A stretch of DNA of 25,059 nt from Arthrobacter sp. (GTDB lineage Bacteria > Actinomycetota > Actinomycetes > Actinomycetales > Micrococcaceae), in NCBI GenBank assembly GCA_030147325.1, contig JASLAA010000217.1, positions 1 to 25,059 of the forward strand, read 5' to 3'. The notes beneath the pieces were generated by a model that worked only from the letters and a program-made list of their open reading frames with translations, made no database searches and was not told the origin of the DNA. Each line of letters starts with the position of its first letter. Position 1 is the first letter of the stretch. Position numbers and translations under genes: made by a program. This document shows positions 15,011 through 22,213 of the stretch, piece after piece.

Positions 15011-15882
15011 CGGCCGAGCCTCCTCGCGTAGACGGCGCGTGCAAGTCGCAGGCCGATGACCGCGAGGACCACCAGGAAGAGCACGTGCACGACGGCGAGC
15101 CACAGGGGGATCTCGTAACCGTAGGTCAGGGCCCGGCCGAGCTCCGTTCCGTGCCAGAGCGGAGAGAGCCAGCCGATCCACCGCAGGAACACGGGCAGGG
15201 TGTCCAGCGGGAAGAAGGTCCCCGAGAACAGGAACAGCGGCGTCACGATGAAGCGCATCACGAGCGCGAACTGGCCCTTGTCCTCCTCGATGCTCGCCGA
15301 GTAGGCCATCAGGGGAAGGCCGAACGCGATACCGGTGAGCACGGCGACAGGGATGGCCGCCGCGCCCGTCGCGGAGGGTGAGGCACCGAAAGCGGCGACG
15401 ATGAGGAAGTAGACGATGGTCGTGACCGTGAGCCGAAGCGTGATGGCGAGCGCATGCCCGTTGACGATCTGATCCGTGTGCAGCGGCGACGCATGCGGTC
15501 CGTAGTACAACCGCTGCCACTTGAAGCCACTCATGACGGGATAGGTGAACTCCGTCGCCGCCGTCATGATCGTTGCCGAGGCGAGCAGCGCGGGCGCGAT
15601 GAAGGCGAGATAGCTGACGCCGCCGAACGCACCGGCCGAGTTCTGGTCCACGAGTGTCGCCAGCCCCACACCCATGGCGAAGAGGTATATCACGGGCGTG
15701 CCGACGCTGGAGGCGAGCAGGGTCCAGCGGTAGCTGTTCATGGCCCGGAGGACGTGTTCTGCGTAGTACCAGGAACCGAACGTGCGCGCTCTCGCCGCCG
15801 ACACCTCCGGCTTGTGCGCCGACAGGCGGTAAGGAGTCGTCCCGGCCTCCTGCACGATCGCCCCGGGATCGTCGCTACTCAA
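15007..15882 (-). CDS. ABC-2 type exporter permease (first)
   Basis: This is the partner membrane subunit of the same exporter. It has 291 residues with a cytoplasmic N-terminus of about 45 residues and six hydrophobic segments. It shares with its neighbour the layout YRWTLLASSVGTPVIYLFAMG, VTPLFLFSGTFFPLDTLP and LSPLWHGTELGR. The two permeases are clearly paralogous, which suggests a heterodimeric transmembrane channel rather than a homodimer. Its start overlaps the end of the ATPase gene by eight bases and its end overlaps the next permease by four, so the three proteins are translated together. Confidence 0.88.
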   Translation of the reverse strand: MSSDDPGAIVQEAGTTPYRLSAHKPEVSAARARTFGSWYYAEHVLRAMNSYRWTLLASSVGTPVIYLFAMGVGLATLVDQNSAGAFGGVSYLAFIAPALLASATIMTAATEFTYPVMSGFKWQRLYYGPHASPLHTDQIVNGHALAITLRLTVTTIVYFLIVAAFGASPSATGAAAIPVAVLTGIAFGLPLMAYSASIEEDKGQFALVMRFIVTPLFLFSGTFFPLDTLPVFLRWIGWLSPLWHGTELGRALTYGYEIPLWLAVVHVLFLVVLAVIGLRLARAVYARRLGR

Positions 15883-16816
15883 CGAGGCTCCTTCCGGTCA
15901 GGCGGAGGAAGACGTCCTCCAGGGACGAGCGGCGGACGAGCGAGGTGATGGGCCGCAGGCCCCGCGAGGTGACCTGCTCGAGGGCAGCCTCGCCGTCCCG
16001 GGCATAGATGAGGATGCGGTCGGGCAGCGGCTCGAGACGCTCGCCGATACCCTGCAGCTCTGCGGCGACAGTGGTGTTGCGCTCGGACCCGAACCGCAGC
16101 TCCAGGACCTCACGGGTCGAGTGCTCGCGGATGAGGTGTGCGGGAGAACCCTCAGCCATGATCCGGCCCTTGTCCACGACGACCAGCCGGTCGCAGAGCT
16201 GCTCCGCCTCGTCCATGTAGTGCGTGGTGAGGATGAGCGTCACCCCGGATTCCTTGAGGCGGAACAGGCGGTCCCACAGGATGTGCCGCGCCTGCGGGTC
16301 GAGACCGGTGGTGGGCTCGTCCAGCAGGAGGATCTTCGGCTCGTTGATGAGCGAGCGGGCAATCGTGAGCCGGCGCTTCATCCCTCCGGACAGCGCATCC
16401 ACCTTCGCGGTGGCCTTGTCCGTCAGCTGCGCGAACTCGAGGAGCTCGTCCGCCTTGGGCTTGAGGTAGCTCATCGGCAGGCCGAAGTAGCGGCCGTAGA
16501 CGAGGAGGTTGTCGCGGACCTTCAGTTCTTCGTCGAGGTTGTCCTGCTGCGGGACCACCCCGAGGTGCGCCCGCACCTCGGGGCCGTGCTCCTCGGGATC
16601 CAATCCCATGATCGTCAGGCTGCCCGAGGTGCGCTGGGAGACCCCGCCGATCATGCGCATGGTCGTGGACTTGCCGGCACCGTTCGGGCCGAGCAGCCCG
16701 AAGGACTCACCTGCCGGGACCTCGAACGAGATGCCGTCGACGGCCTTGAAATCGCCGTAGTGCTTGCTGAGCTGCTGGGCGGAGATGACCGGGGGTCCGG
16801 CGGAGAGTGGAGGCAC
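15875..16816 (-). CDS. ABC-2 type exporter ATP-binding protein (DrrA/NodI-like)
   Basis: This is the ATPase driving the two-permease exporter. It has 313 residues. Walker A is GPNGAGKST (43-51), the Q-loop is VVPQQDNLDEE (88-97), the signature is LSGGMKRR (142-149), Walker B is ILLLDEPTTGLD (162-173) and the H-loop is LTTHYMDEAEQL. The VVPQ-x-DNLDEEL-x-VRDNL pattern is typical of the NodI/DrrA group. The extra C-terminal domain (about 230-313) is that of DrrA-type proteins. The GTG start at 16816 has TAGGCT 6 bases upstream (16823-16828), so its mRNA is probably leaderless. The exporter operon is separate from folD by 59 bases. Confidence 0.92.
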   Translation of the reverse strand: MPPLSAGPPVISAQQLSKHYGDFKAVDGISFEVPAGESFGLLGPNGAGKSTTMRMIGGVSQRTSGSLTIMGLDPEEHGPEVRAHLGVVPQQDNLDEELKVRDNLLVYGRYFGLPMSYLKPKADELLEFAQLTDKATAKVDALSGGMKRRLTIARSLINEPKILLLDEPTTGLDPQARHILWDRLFRLKESGVTLILTTHYMDEAEQLCDRLVVVDKGRIMAEGSPAHLIREHSTREVLELRFGSERNTTVAAELQGIGERLEPLPDRILIYARDGEAALEQVTSRGLRPITSLVRRSSLEDVFLRLTGRSLVE

Positions 16817-16840
16817 CCGCCCAGCCTAGGCGAGAACACC

Positions 16841-16858
16841 CATTGGGAGAACCCAATG
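16841..16858 (-). terminator. Small hairpin between folD and the exporter operon
   Basis: A 7-bp perfect stem (16841-16847 with 16852-16858) with a 4-nt loop lies 18 bases after the folD stop and just ahead of the -10-like box of the exporter ATPase gene. On the minus strand it is followed by GGTGTTCTCG. It could end the folD transcript or act as an operator for the exporter. Confidence 0.45.
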
Positions 16859-16875
16859 CTTCGCCCTGCCGGGCG

Positions 16876-17763
16876 CTAGGAAGGGGCGGTGCGCTCCGCC
16901 GCCTCGACGACGTTCGACAGGAGCATCGCGCGCGTCATCGGACCCACTCCCCCGGGGTTAGGCGAGAGCCAGCTCGCCACGGCCGAGACATCGGGATCGA
17001 CGTCGCCCGTCAGCGTGGCCTTCGCCGTCTCCGGGTCCTGGACACGGCTCACGCCGACGTCGAGCACGATGGCGCCCGGCTTGAGCTGCGCGGCGCTGAT
17101 CATGTGGGGGATGCCGGCGGCCGCGACGACGACGTCGGCCCGGCTCAGGTGGTCGGCGAGGTCGGCGGTCCCGGTGTGGGCGAGCGTGACCGTGGCGTTG
17201 ATCTGCTTGCGTGTCAGCAGGAGTCCGAGCGGACGGCCGACCGTCACGCCGCGGCCGACGACCAGGACGTCGAGGCCCTTGAGCTCGATCCCGTGCCGGC
17301 GCAGCAGCTCGACGATGCCGTGCGGGGTGCACGGCAGCGGCGACGCCATCGGGGCGTTGACGTTGAGCACCAGCTTGCCGAGGTTGGTCGGGTGCAGGCC
17401 GTCCGCGTCCTTCGCCGGGTCGATGCGCCCGAGGATCGCGTTCGTGTCGATGTGTGCCGGTAGCGGCAGCTGGACGATGTAGCCGGTGGTGGCGTCGTCG
17501 TCGTTGAGGTCGTCGACGACCGCTTCGAGCTCCTCCTGGGTGATGGTGGCGGGCAGGTCACGCCGCACGGAGGTGATGCCGACCTGCGCACAGTCGCGGT
17601 GCTTGCCGGCCACGTACGAGTGGCTCCCAGGATCGTCCCCGACGAGGACCGTGCCGAGTCCGGGCGTCACCCCGCGTGCCCGCAGTGCGGCCACGCGTTC
17701 GGTCAGTTCTTCCTTGATGCGGGCCGCGGTGGCCTTGCCGTCGAGGATGCGGGCGTGGGTCAT
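16876..17763 (-). CDS. folD: Methylenetetrahydrofolate dehydrogenase / cyclohydrolase
   Basis: This bifunctional enzyme converts 5,10-methylene-THF to 10-formyl-THF, the formyl donor for purines and fMet-tRNA. It has 295 residues, normal for FolD. The N-terminal catalytic region holds YVAGKHRDCAQVGI, with the active-site Lys in the YxxxK pattern, and GYIVQLPLP. The cofactor domain has CTPHGIVELL, VVGRGVTVGRPLGLLL and the C-terminal NPGGVGPMTRAMLL. The start is ATG at 17763, with AAGGA 6 bases upstream. The frame is open 27 codons further but without a ribosome-binding site. It lies 151 bases downstream of glyA on the same strand; together the two enzymes pass one-carbon units from serine to formyl-THF. 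Confidence 0.95.
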   Translation of the reverse strand: MTHARILDGKATAARIKEELTERVAALRARGVTPGLGTVLVGDDPGSHSYVAGKHRDCAQVGITSVRRDLPATITQEELEAVVDDLNDDDATTGYIVQLPLPAHIDTNAILGRIDPAKDADGLHPTNLGKLVLNVNAPMASPLPCTPHGIVELLRRHGIELKGLDVLVVGRGVTVGRPLGLLLTRKQINATVTLAHTGTADLADHLSRADVVVAAAGIPHMISAAQLKPGAIVLDVGVSRVQDPETAKATLTGDVDPDVSAVASWLSPNPGGVGPMTRAMLLSNVVEAAERTAPS

Positions 17764-17875
17764 CGTGTTTCCTTGTCTGCTTGCTCGTCCAGTTGCTCGA
17801 GCAGGAACGCCTTGCCGCGGTCGCAGCAGCCGGTGAAGCAGCATTCCCGAGCGGGGATGTCGAAGGCCCGGCTTG

Positions 17876-17902
17876 CCGCCGCTCTCGAGGCGAGAGCGGC
17901 GG
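17876..17902 (-). terminator. Hairpin after glyA
   Basis: A 12-bp perfect stem (17876-17887 with 17891-17902) with a 3-nt loop starts 12 bases after the glyA stop codon. No T-tract follows on the minus strand. It could end or partly attenuate transcription between glyA and folD, or protect the glyA message. Confidence 0.6.
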
Positions 17903-17914
17903 GCGGGAGTGGGG

Positions 17915-19222
17915 TTACCACTCCTCCTGGCCGGGGTAGAGCGGGAAGTCCGCCGCGAGTGCGGAGACGCGCGCGCGGAGTGACTCGACGTCGGGTGAGG
18001 GCTTCAACGCGGCCGCGATGATCTCGCCGACCTCGGTGAACTCGAGGGCGCCGAAACCGCGGGTGGCGAGGGCAGGCGTACCGATCCGGAGGCCCGACGT
18101 GACCATCGGCGGACGGGGATCGAAAGGGACCGCGTTGCGGTTGACCGTGATGCCGACCGAGTGCAGCACGTCCTCCGCCTGCTGACCGTCGAGGGAGGAG
18201 TTCCGCAGGTCCACGAGCACGAGGTGGACGTCGGTCCCGCCCGTGAGGACGGACACCCCGTGCTCGGTGACATCGGTGCCGGTGAGTCGCTCGGCGATGA
18301 TGCGGGCGCCCTCGAGGACGCGCTCCTGGCGTTCCTTGAACTCGGGCGACCCGGCGATCTTGAAGGCCGTCGCCTTGCCGGCGATGACGTGCATGAGCGG
18401 TCCGCCCTGCTGACCCGGGAAGACGTTCGAATTGAGCTTCTTGGCCCATTCCTGCTTGGCCAGGATCACGCCGGAGCGGGGACCCGCGAGCGTCTTGTGG
18501 ACGGTGGAGGTGACGACGTCGGAGTGCGGCACCGGGCTGGGGTGCACTCCGGCCGCGACGAGACCGGCGAAGTGGGCCATGTCCGTCCACAGGAGCGCGC
18601 CGACCTCGTCCGCGATGGACCGGAACGCCGCGAAGTCCAGCTGTCGGGGGTAGGCCGACCACCCGGCGATGAGCACCTGCGGCTTCTCGGTGATGGCCTG
18701 CTGACGGACACGCTCCATGTCGAGCCGGTGGGTGTCCTCCTCGACACCGTAGGCGGCGACCTCGTAGAGCTTGCCGGAGAAGTTCAGCTTCATGCCGTGC
18801 GTCAGGTGGCCGCCGTGCGCCAGGGACAGGCCCATGATCTTCTCGCCGGGCTTGATCATGGCGGAGAGGGCGGCAGCGTTGGCCTGCGCGCCGGAGTGCG
18901 GCTGCACGTTGGCGAACTCGGCACCGAACAGCGCCTTCACGCGCTCGATCGCGAGGTTCTCGGCGACGTCGACGTGCTCGCACCCGCCGTAGTAGCGGCG
19001 GCCGGGGTACCCCTCGGCGTACTTGTTGGTGAGCACACTGCCCTGCGCTTCGAGCACGGCGCGTGGTGCGAAGTTCTCCGACGCGATCATCTCGAGTGTG
19101 TCGCGCTGCCGGGCGAGCTCGTTCCGCAGAACGGCTGCGATCTCGGGGTCCACCTCGGAGAGGGGCGCATTGGTCACGGAATCAGCGGCAGCGTTGGACG
19201 GAGCCATGGACGAAGCGGTCAT
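17915..19222 (-). CDS. glyA: Serine hydroxymethyltransferase
   Basis: This is a PLP enzyme that interconverts serine and glycine and loads a one-carbon unit onto tetrahydrofolate. It has 435 residues from ATG at 19222, which has AAGGA 8 bases upstream; an upstream ATG at 19267 lies outside the conserved protein. Landmarks in order are EMIASENF, NKYAEGYPGRRYYGGCE, VQPHSGAQAN, DMAHFAGLVAAG, the PLP-lysine motif TSTVHKTLAGPRSG, FPGQQGGPLMH and SGLRIGTPALATRG. It is preceded by a ZTP riboswitch and followed by folD. The coding sequence is complete and shows no unusual residues at the active site. Confidence 0.97.
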   Translation of the reverse strand: MTASSMAPSNAAADSVTNAPLSEVDPEIAAVLRNELARQRDTLEMIASENFAPRAVLEAQGSVLTNKYAEGYPGRRYYGGCEHVDVAENLAIERVKALFGAEFANVQPHSGAQANAAALSAMIKPGEKIMGLSLAHGGHLTHGMKLNFSGKLYEVAAYGVEEDTHRLDMERVRQQAITEKPQVLIAGWSAYPRQLDFAAFRSIADEVGALLWTDMAHFAGLVAAGVHPSPVPHSDVVTSTVHKTLAGPRSGVILAKQEWAKKLNSNVFPGQQGGPLMHVIAGKATAFKIAGSPEFKERQERVLEGARIIAERLTGTDVTEHGVSVLTGGTDVHLVLVDLRNSSLDGQQAEDVLHSVGITVNRNAVPFDPRPPMVTSGLRIGTPALATRGFGALEFTEVGEIIAAALKPSPDVESLRARVSALAADFPLYPGQEEW

Positions 19223-19297
19223 CTGTCGATCCTTCTCTGGGTGTCGCACGAGGTCAGTCTGAGTCACGGGCGGGAGACGGACCGATGAAGCCGGCCC

Positions 19298-19325
19298 GGC
19301 CGCTCGTGATGATTGACCCGCGGCC
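19298..19325 (-). promoter_or_regulatory. Possible expression-platform stem of the ZTP riboswitch
   Basis: GGCCGC at the 3' edge of the aptamer (19320-19325) can pair with GCGGCC downstream (19298-19303) across a 16-nt loop. This pairing would use part of the conserved TGGGC segment of the aptamer, so the two folds compete. The glyA ribosome-binding site lies about 70 bases further on, so the mode of control (transcription or translation) is not settled by sequence. Confidence 0.4.
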
Positions 19326-19434
19326 CAGGCGTGCGATCCGTGGTCTGCACCGGAACCACGCCACCCTGGGAGGGCGATCCTGGCTCCATGCCGCTTCCTG
19401 GTGGTTGCCCACCCTACGCCAGTCGCGACGCTCC
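19323..19434 (-). ncRNA. ZTP riboswitch (pfl motif) upstream of glyA
   Basis: This RNA aptamer senses ZTP/ZMP, purine intermediates that build up when 10-formyl-THF is short, and switches on one-carbon genes. Read on the minus strand it has the two conserved blocks of the pfl/ZTP class. The first is GCGACTGGCG (19427-19418), followed by the GGTGG-GCAA-CCACC hairpin and AGGAAGC. The second, after a linker of about 75 nt, is GCACGCCTGGGC (19334-19323). A P1 helix GTCGC/GCGGC closes the first domain. The linker holds its own 6-bp stem CGTGGT/ACCACG. The aptamer ends about 100 bases before glyA, a known partner of this class, and folD and purU are close by. Confidence 0.88.
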
Positions 19435-19435
19435 C

Positions 19436-19441
19436 ATGCTA
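19436..19441 (-). promoter_or_regulatory. -10 box of the riboswitch-glyA transcript
   Basis: TAGCAT on the minus strand fits TANNNT and would start RNA near 19430, right at the 5' edge of the aptamer P1 helix. No strong -35 is visible. The rest of the divergent intergenic region, 19442-19597, holds an inverted repeat CCTGTTC-N5-GAACAGG (19536-19542 with 19548-19554) and nothing else recognisable. Confidence 0.45.
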
Positions 19442-19597
19442 ACCGGACCGCAGACCCGCCCGCCACCGGACCGGCCTGGGAGTCGCTCCTACGACACGGG
19501 TCCGCGACCGTCCCCGGAATAGGCCACTACCCAGCCCTGTTCGGCATGAACAGGACCCGCGAACCCGGGGGTCGGGTGCCGCACCAGGAGAGGTCGG

Positions 19598-20743
19598 ATG
19601 GGAATGGGATCGTCGTCGACGAGCGACCGTGGGGCCGCGCCGGTCCGGCGGGTGGGCGTCGTCGTGATCGGGGCGGGCCAGGCCGGACTGAGCAGCGCCT
19701 ACCACCTGATCCGGCGGGGCCTCGAGCCGCACCGCGACGTCGTGGTCCTCGACGGCAATCCCGCGCCGGGTGGCGCATGGCTGCACCGCTGGCCGGCCCT
19801 CACGTTCGACGCCGCCCACGCGCTGCACGATCTTCCCGGTTTCCCCCTCGGCACACCCGATCCGGCCGAGCCGGCCTCCCGGGTGGTCAGCCGGTACTAC
19901 GGGGCGTTCGAGCGCGAGTTCTCCCTGCCCGTCGTCCGCCCGGCCCCGGTGCTGCGGGTCGAGTCCGAGCACGACGACGGCGGGGAGGGCCCGCTCCGGG
20001 TGACCACCGCGGACGCGACCTGGAGTGCGGACGTGGTCATCAATGCCACGGGCACCTGGGATCGCCCCTACTGGCCCTTCTACCGCGGACGGGACATCTT
20101 CGCGGGCCGCCAGCTGCACACCCACGACTATCGCTCGGCGGACGAGTTCGCGGGCCTGCGGGTCCTCGTGGTGGGCGGCGGGACGTCCGCCGTGCAGTTC
20201 CTGCTCCATCTCGACGAGGCGGGGGCCCTGCCCCTCTGGTCCACGCGAAGACCGCCGACCTTCACCCGACGGGCCTTCGATCCGGAGTGGGGCAGGGAGG
20301 TGGAGGCCGAGGTGAATGCCCGGACCAGCGCCGGCCTGCCGCCGGCGAGTGTCGTCTCCGTCACCGGGCTCTCGCTCACCCGGCAGTACCAGGCGGGGAT
20401 CGACCGCGGGATCCTCGTCTCCCGCGGGCCCCTGAGCCACCTGCGGGAACACTCGGCGGTCTTCACCGACGGCTCCGAGGAGGGCATCGACGTCGTCCTC
20501 TGGGCCACCGGGTTCCGGGCGGCCCTCGACCATCTCGCTCCCCTGCACCTCCGCGAGCAGGGCGGGGGGATCCTCATGGACGGCGTACATGTGATCAAGG
20601 AGCCCCGCGTGCTGCTCGTCGGGTACGGCGCCTCCGCGTCGACACTCGGAGCGTCGCGAGCGGGCAGGGCTGCGGCGGTCGCGGCCGTCACGAAGCTCCG
20701 CGCGAGCGCGTCATACGCGGACACGGCCGGTAATCTGGCGTAG
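19598..20743 (+). CDS. FAD/NAD(P)-dependent oxidoreductase, flavin monooxygenase-like
   Basis: This is a two-dinucleotide-binding flavoprotein of the CzcO/flavin-containing monooxygenase-like group; its substrate is unknown. It has 381 residues. The FAD-binding motif VVVIGAGQAGLSS begins near residue 21, followed by GAWLHRWPALTFDAAH. The family motif INATGTWDRPYWP lies in the middle. The NAD(P)H-binding motif is VLVVGGGTSAVQ, and the second FAD contact is VVLWATGFRAAL. ATG at 19598 has AGGAGAGG 5 bases upstream; a second ATG two codons later is possible. It is divergent from glyA and ends immediately before the purU start. No metabolic link to the folate genes can be read from the sequence. 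Confidence 0.82.
   Translation: MGMGSSSTSDRGAAPVRRVGVVVIGAGQAGLSSAYHLIRRGLEPHRDVVVLDGNPAPGGAWLHRWPALTFDAAHALHDLPGFPLGTPDPAEPASRVVSRYYGAFEREFSLPVVRPAPVLRVESEHDDGGEGPLRVTTADATWSADVVINATGTWDRPYWPFYRGRDIFAGRQLHTHDYRSADEFAGLRVLVVGGGTSAVQFLLHLDEAGALPLWSTRRPPTFTRRAFDPEWGREVEAEVNARTSAGLPPASVVSVTGLSLTRQYQAGIDRGILVSRGPLSHLREHSAVFTDGSEEGIDVVLWATGFRAALDHLAPLHLREQGGGILMDGVHVIKEPRVLLVGYGASASTLGASRAGRAAAVAAVTKLRASASYADTAGNLA
20731..20736 (+). promoter_or_regulatory. -10 box for a leaderless purU transcript
   Basis: TAATCT lies 7 bases before the GTG start codon, inside the last codons of the upstream oxidoreductase gene. There is no Shine-Dalgarno sequence in the gap, so the RNA probably starts at or within a base or two of the GTG. 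Confidence 0.55.
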
Positions 20744-21604
20744 GTGACCTCACCAGACGCGATCCGCTCCTATTCCCTGACGCTGTCCTGCCCCGACAGA
20801 CCCGGGATCGTCCATGGGGTCTCCGGTGCGCTGGTGGGAGTCGGGGCCAACATCACCGAGTCGCAGCAGTACGGCAGCCCGGAGACGGGCACCTTCTTCA
20901 TGCGGGTGGCGCTGTCCACAGAGGCGTCCGAGCAGGACCTCCGGATCGCACTGGAACCCGTGGCGCGGACCTTCGGGATGGACTGGGCACTCGCGGAGAG
21001 CTCGCGGCGGACCCGGACGCTCATCATGGTGTCGAAGGCGGCACACTGCCTCAACGACCTCCTGTTCCAGCATCGCTCCGGCACCCTTCCCGTCGAGATA
21101 CCCGTGATCGTGTCCAACCATCGCGATCTCGAGGACCTCGCCGCGTTCTACGGCATCGAGTTCCGCCACATCCCGGTCACCCCGGACACGAAGGACCAGG
21201 CCGAGGACGCGCTGCGCGCGATCCTGGACGAGTACGACATCGAGCTCGTGGTGCTGGCCCGGTACATGCAGATCCTCAGCGACGGGCTCTGCGAGGACCT
21301 CCTGGGCCGCGCCATCAACATCCACCACTCGTTCCTGCCGTCCTTCAAGGGCGCACGCCCCTACCACCAGGCGCACGCCCGCGGGGTCAAACTCATCGGA
21401 GCGACAGCCCACTACGTCACCGGAGCCCTGGACGAAGGACCGATCATCGAACAGGAGGTCATCCGGGTCGACCACGCGCGCACCGCCGAGCAATTGACAT
21501 CCATCGGGCGGGAACTGGAAGGGCGGGCACTCGTCCAGGCAGTGCAGTGGCACGCGGAACGGCGCGTACTGCTCGACGGGCGCAGGACCATCGTCTTCAA
21601 CTGA
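20744..21604 (+). CDS. purU: Formyltetrahydrofolate deformylase
   Basis: This enzyme hydrolyses 10-formyl-THF to formate and THF, balancing the folate pool. It has 286 residues. An N-terminal ACT domain (about residues 6-85, starting LTLSCPDRPGIVHGVSG) usually senses amino acids such as glycine or methionine. The formyltransferase-fold domain follows: KAAHCLNDLL, IPVIVSNHRDL, ARYMQILS, NIHHSFLPSFKGARPYHQA and VTGALDEGPIIEQ, the last two carrying the catalytic Asn/His and Asp. The start is GTG at 20744, directly after the TAG of the upstream gene. The TAATCT box suggests its own leaderless transcript. With glyA and folD nearby, the region is a one-carbon cluster, though purU is on the opposite strand. 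Confidence 0.95.
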   Translation: MTSPDAIRSYSLTLSCPDRPGIVHGVSGALVGVGANITESQQYGSPETGTFFMRVALSTEASEQDLRIALEPVARTFGMDWALAESSRRTRTLIMVSKAAHCLNDLLFQHRSGTLPVEIPVIVSNHRDLEDLAAFYGIEFRHIPVTPDTKDQAEDALRAILDEYDIELVVLARYMQILSDGLCEDLLGRAINIHHSFLPSFKGARPYHQAHARGVKLIGATAHYVTGALDEGPIIEQEVIRVDHARTAEQLTSIGRELEGRALVQAVQWHAERRVLLDGRRTIVFN

Positions 21605-21659
21605 TCCTCCGGGCCGCCGGCGTCCGCACTCGGCAGCCCCTCTCGCCTAGGCTGACGCC

Positions 21660-22181
21660 ATGGCTCACCTCATCCCCTTCCGCGGCAACATGCCCCACAT
21701 CAGCGACTCGGCCTTCGTCGCCCCGACCGCCTGCCTCATCGGCGACGTGACGATTGCCGCCTTCGCGAGCGTCTTCTACGGGGCGAGCATCCGCGCGGAC
21801 ACCGCTCCCATCAGCATCGGCGAGGGCACGAACCTCCAGGACAACGTCGTGGTCCACGCCGACCCCGGGTACCCGGCACGGATCGGGAACCGCGTCAGCG
21901 TGGGACACAGCGCTGTCGTGCACGGCTGCACCATCGAGGACGACTGCCTCATCGGGATGAGTGCCACCGTCATGAACGGCGCCGTCATCGGCGCGGGCTC
22001 CCTCGTCGCCGCGGGCGCCGTCGTCCTCGAGGGCACCGTTGTGCCTCCACGCTCCCTCGTCGCGGGGGTGCCCGCCAAGGTGCGGCGGGAACTGGGCGAC
22101 GACGAGGTCGCCGCCGTCGAAGCCAATGCCACCCGCTACCGGACGCTGGCGCAGGAACACCGTCAAGCGTTCAATTCTTGA
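21660..22181 (+). CDS. Gamma-carbonic anhydrase-like hexapeptide-repeat protein
   Basis: This is a left-handed beta-helix protein of the gamma-carbonic anhydrase/YrdA/PaaY group. It has 173 residues with hexapeptide repeats across most of the length. Three histidines sit at the metal-ligand positions: His66 (VVVHAD), His83 (VGHS) and His88 (VVHG). The family motif NLQDNVVVH is present, as is the closing segment AGVPAKVRREL. Carbonic anhydrase activity has been shown for only some members, so function is left open. The ATG at 21660 has TAGGCT 6 bases upstream (21648-21653) and no Shine-Dalgarno, consistent with a leaderless mRNA. It lies 55 bases after purU. Confidence 0.88.
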   Translation: MAHLIPFRGNMPHISDSAFVAPTACLIGDVTIAAFASVFYGASIRADTAPISIGEGTNLQDNVVVHADPGYPARIGNRVSVGHSAVVHGCTIEDDCLIGMSATVMNGAVIGAGSLVAAGAVVLEGTVVPPRSLVAGVPAKVRRELGDDEVAAVEANATRYRTLAQEHRQAFNS

Positions 22182-22183
22182 CT
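22169..22183 (+). promoter_or_regulatory. Putative ROK operator upstream of the ROK gene
   Basis: GTTCAA-TTC-TTGACT is an inverted repeat (TCAA-N3-TTGA core). The same arms with a different centre occur at 23470-23484 ahead of the sugar transporter gene. It overlaps the stop codon of the gene before and ends 30 bases before the ROK start codon, suited to autoregulation. Confidence 0.6.
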
Positions 22184-22213
22184 CCAAGGCAGGCCTGCGG
22201 CACCCTTGGAACC

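Noticed and set aside
19536..19554. Inverted repeat CCTGTTC-N5-GAACAGG as a LexA box
   Set aside because: The actinobacterial LexA box is of the GAAC-N4-GTTC type. Here the arms are in the opposite order, and the neighbouring genes are not SOS genes.
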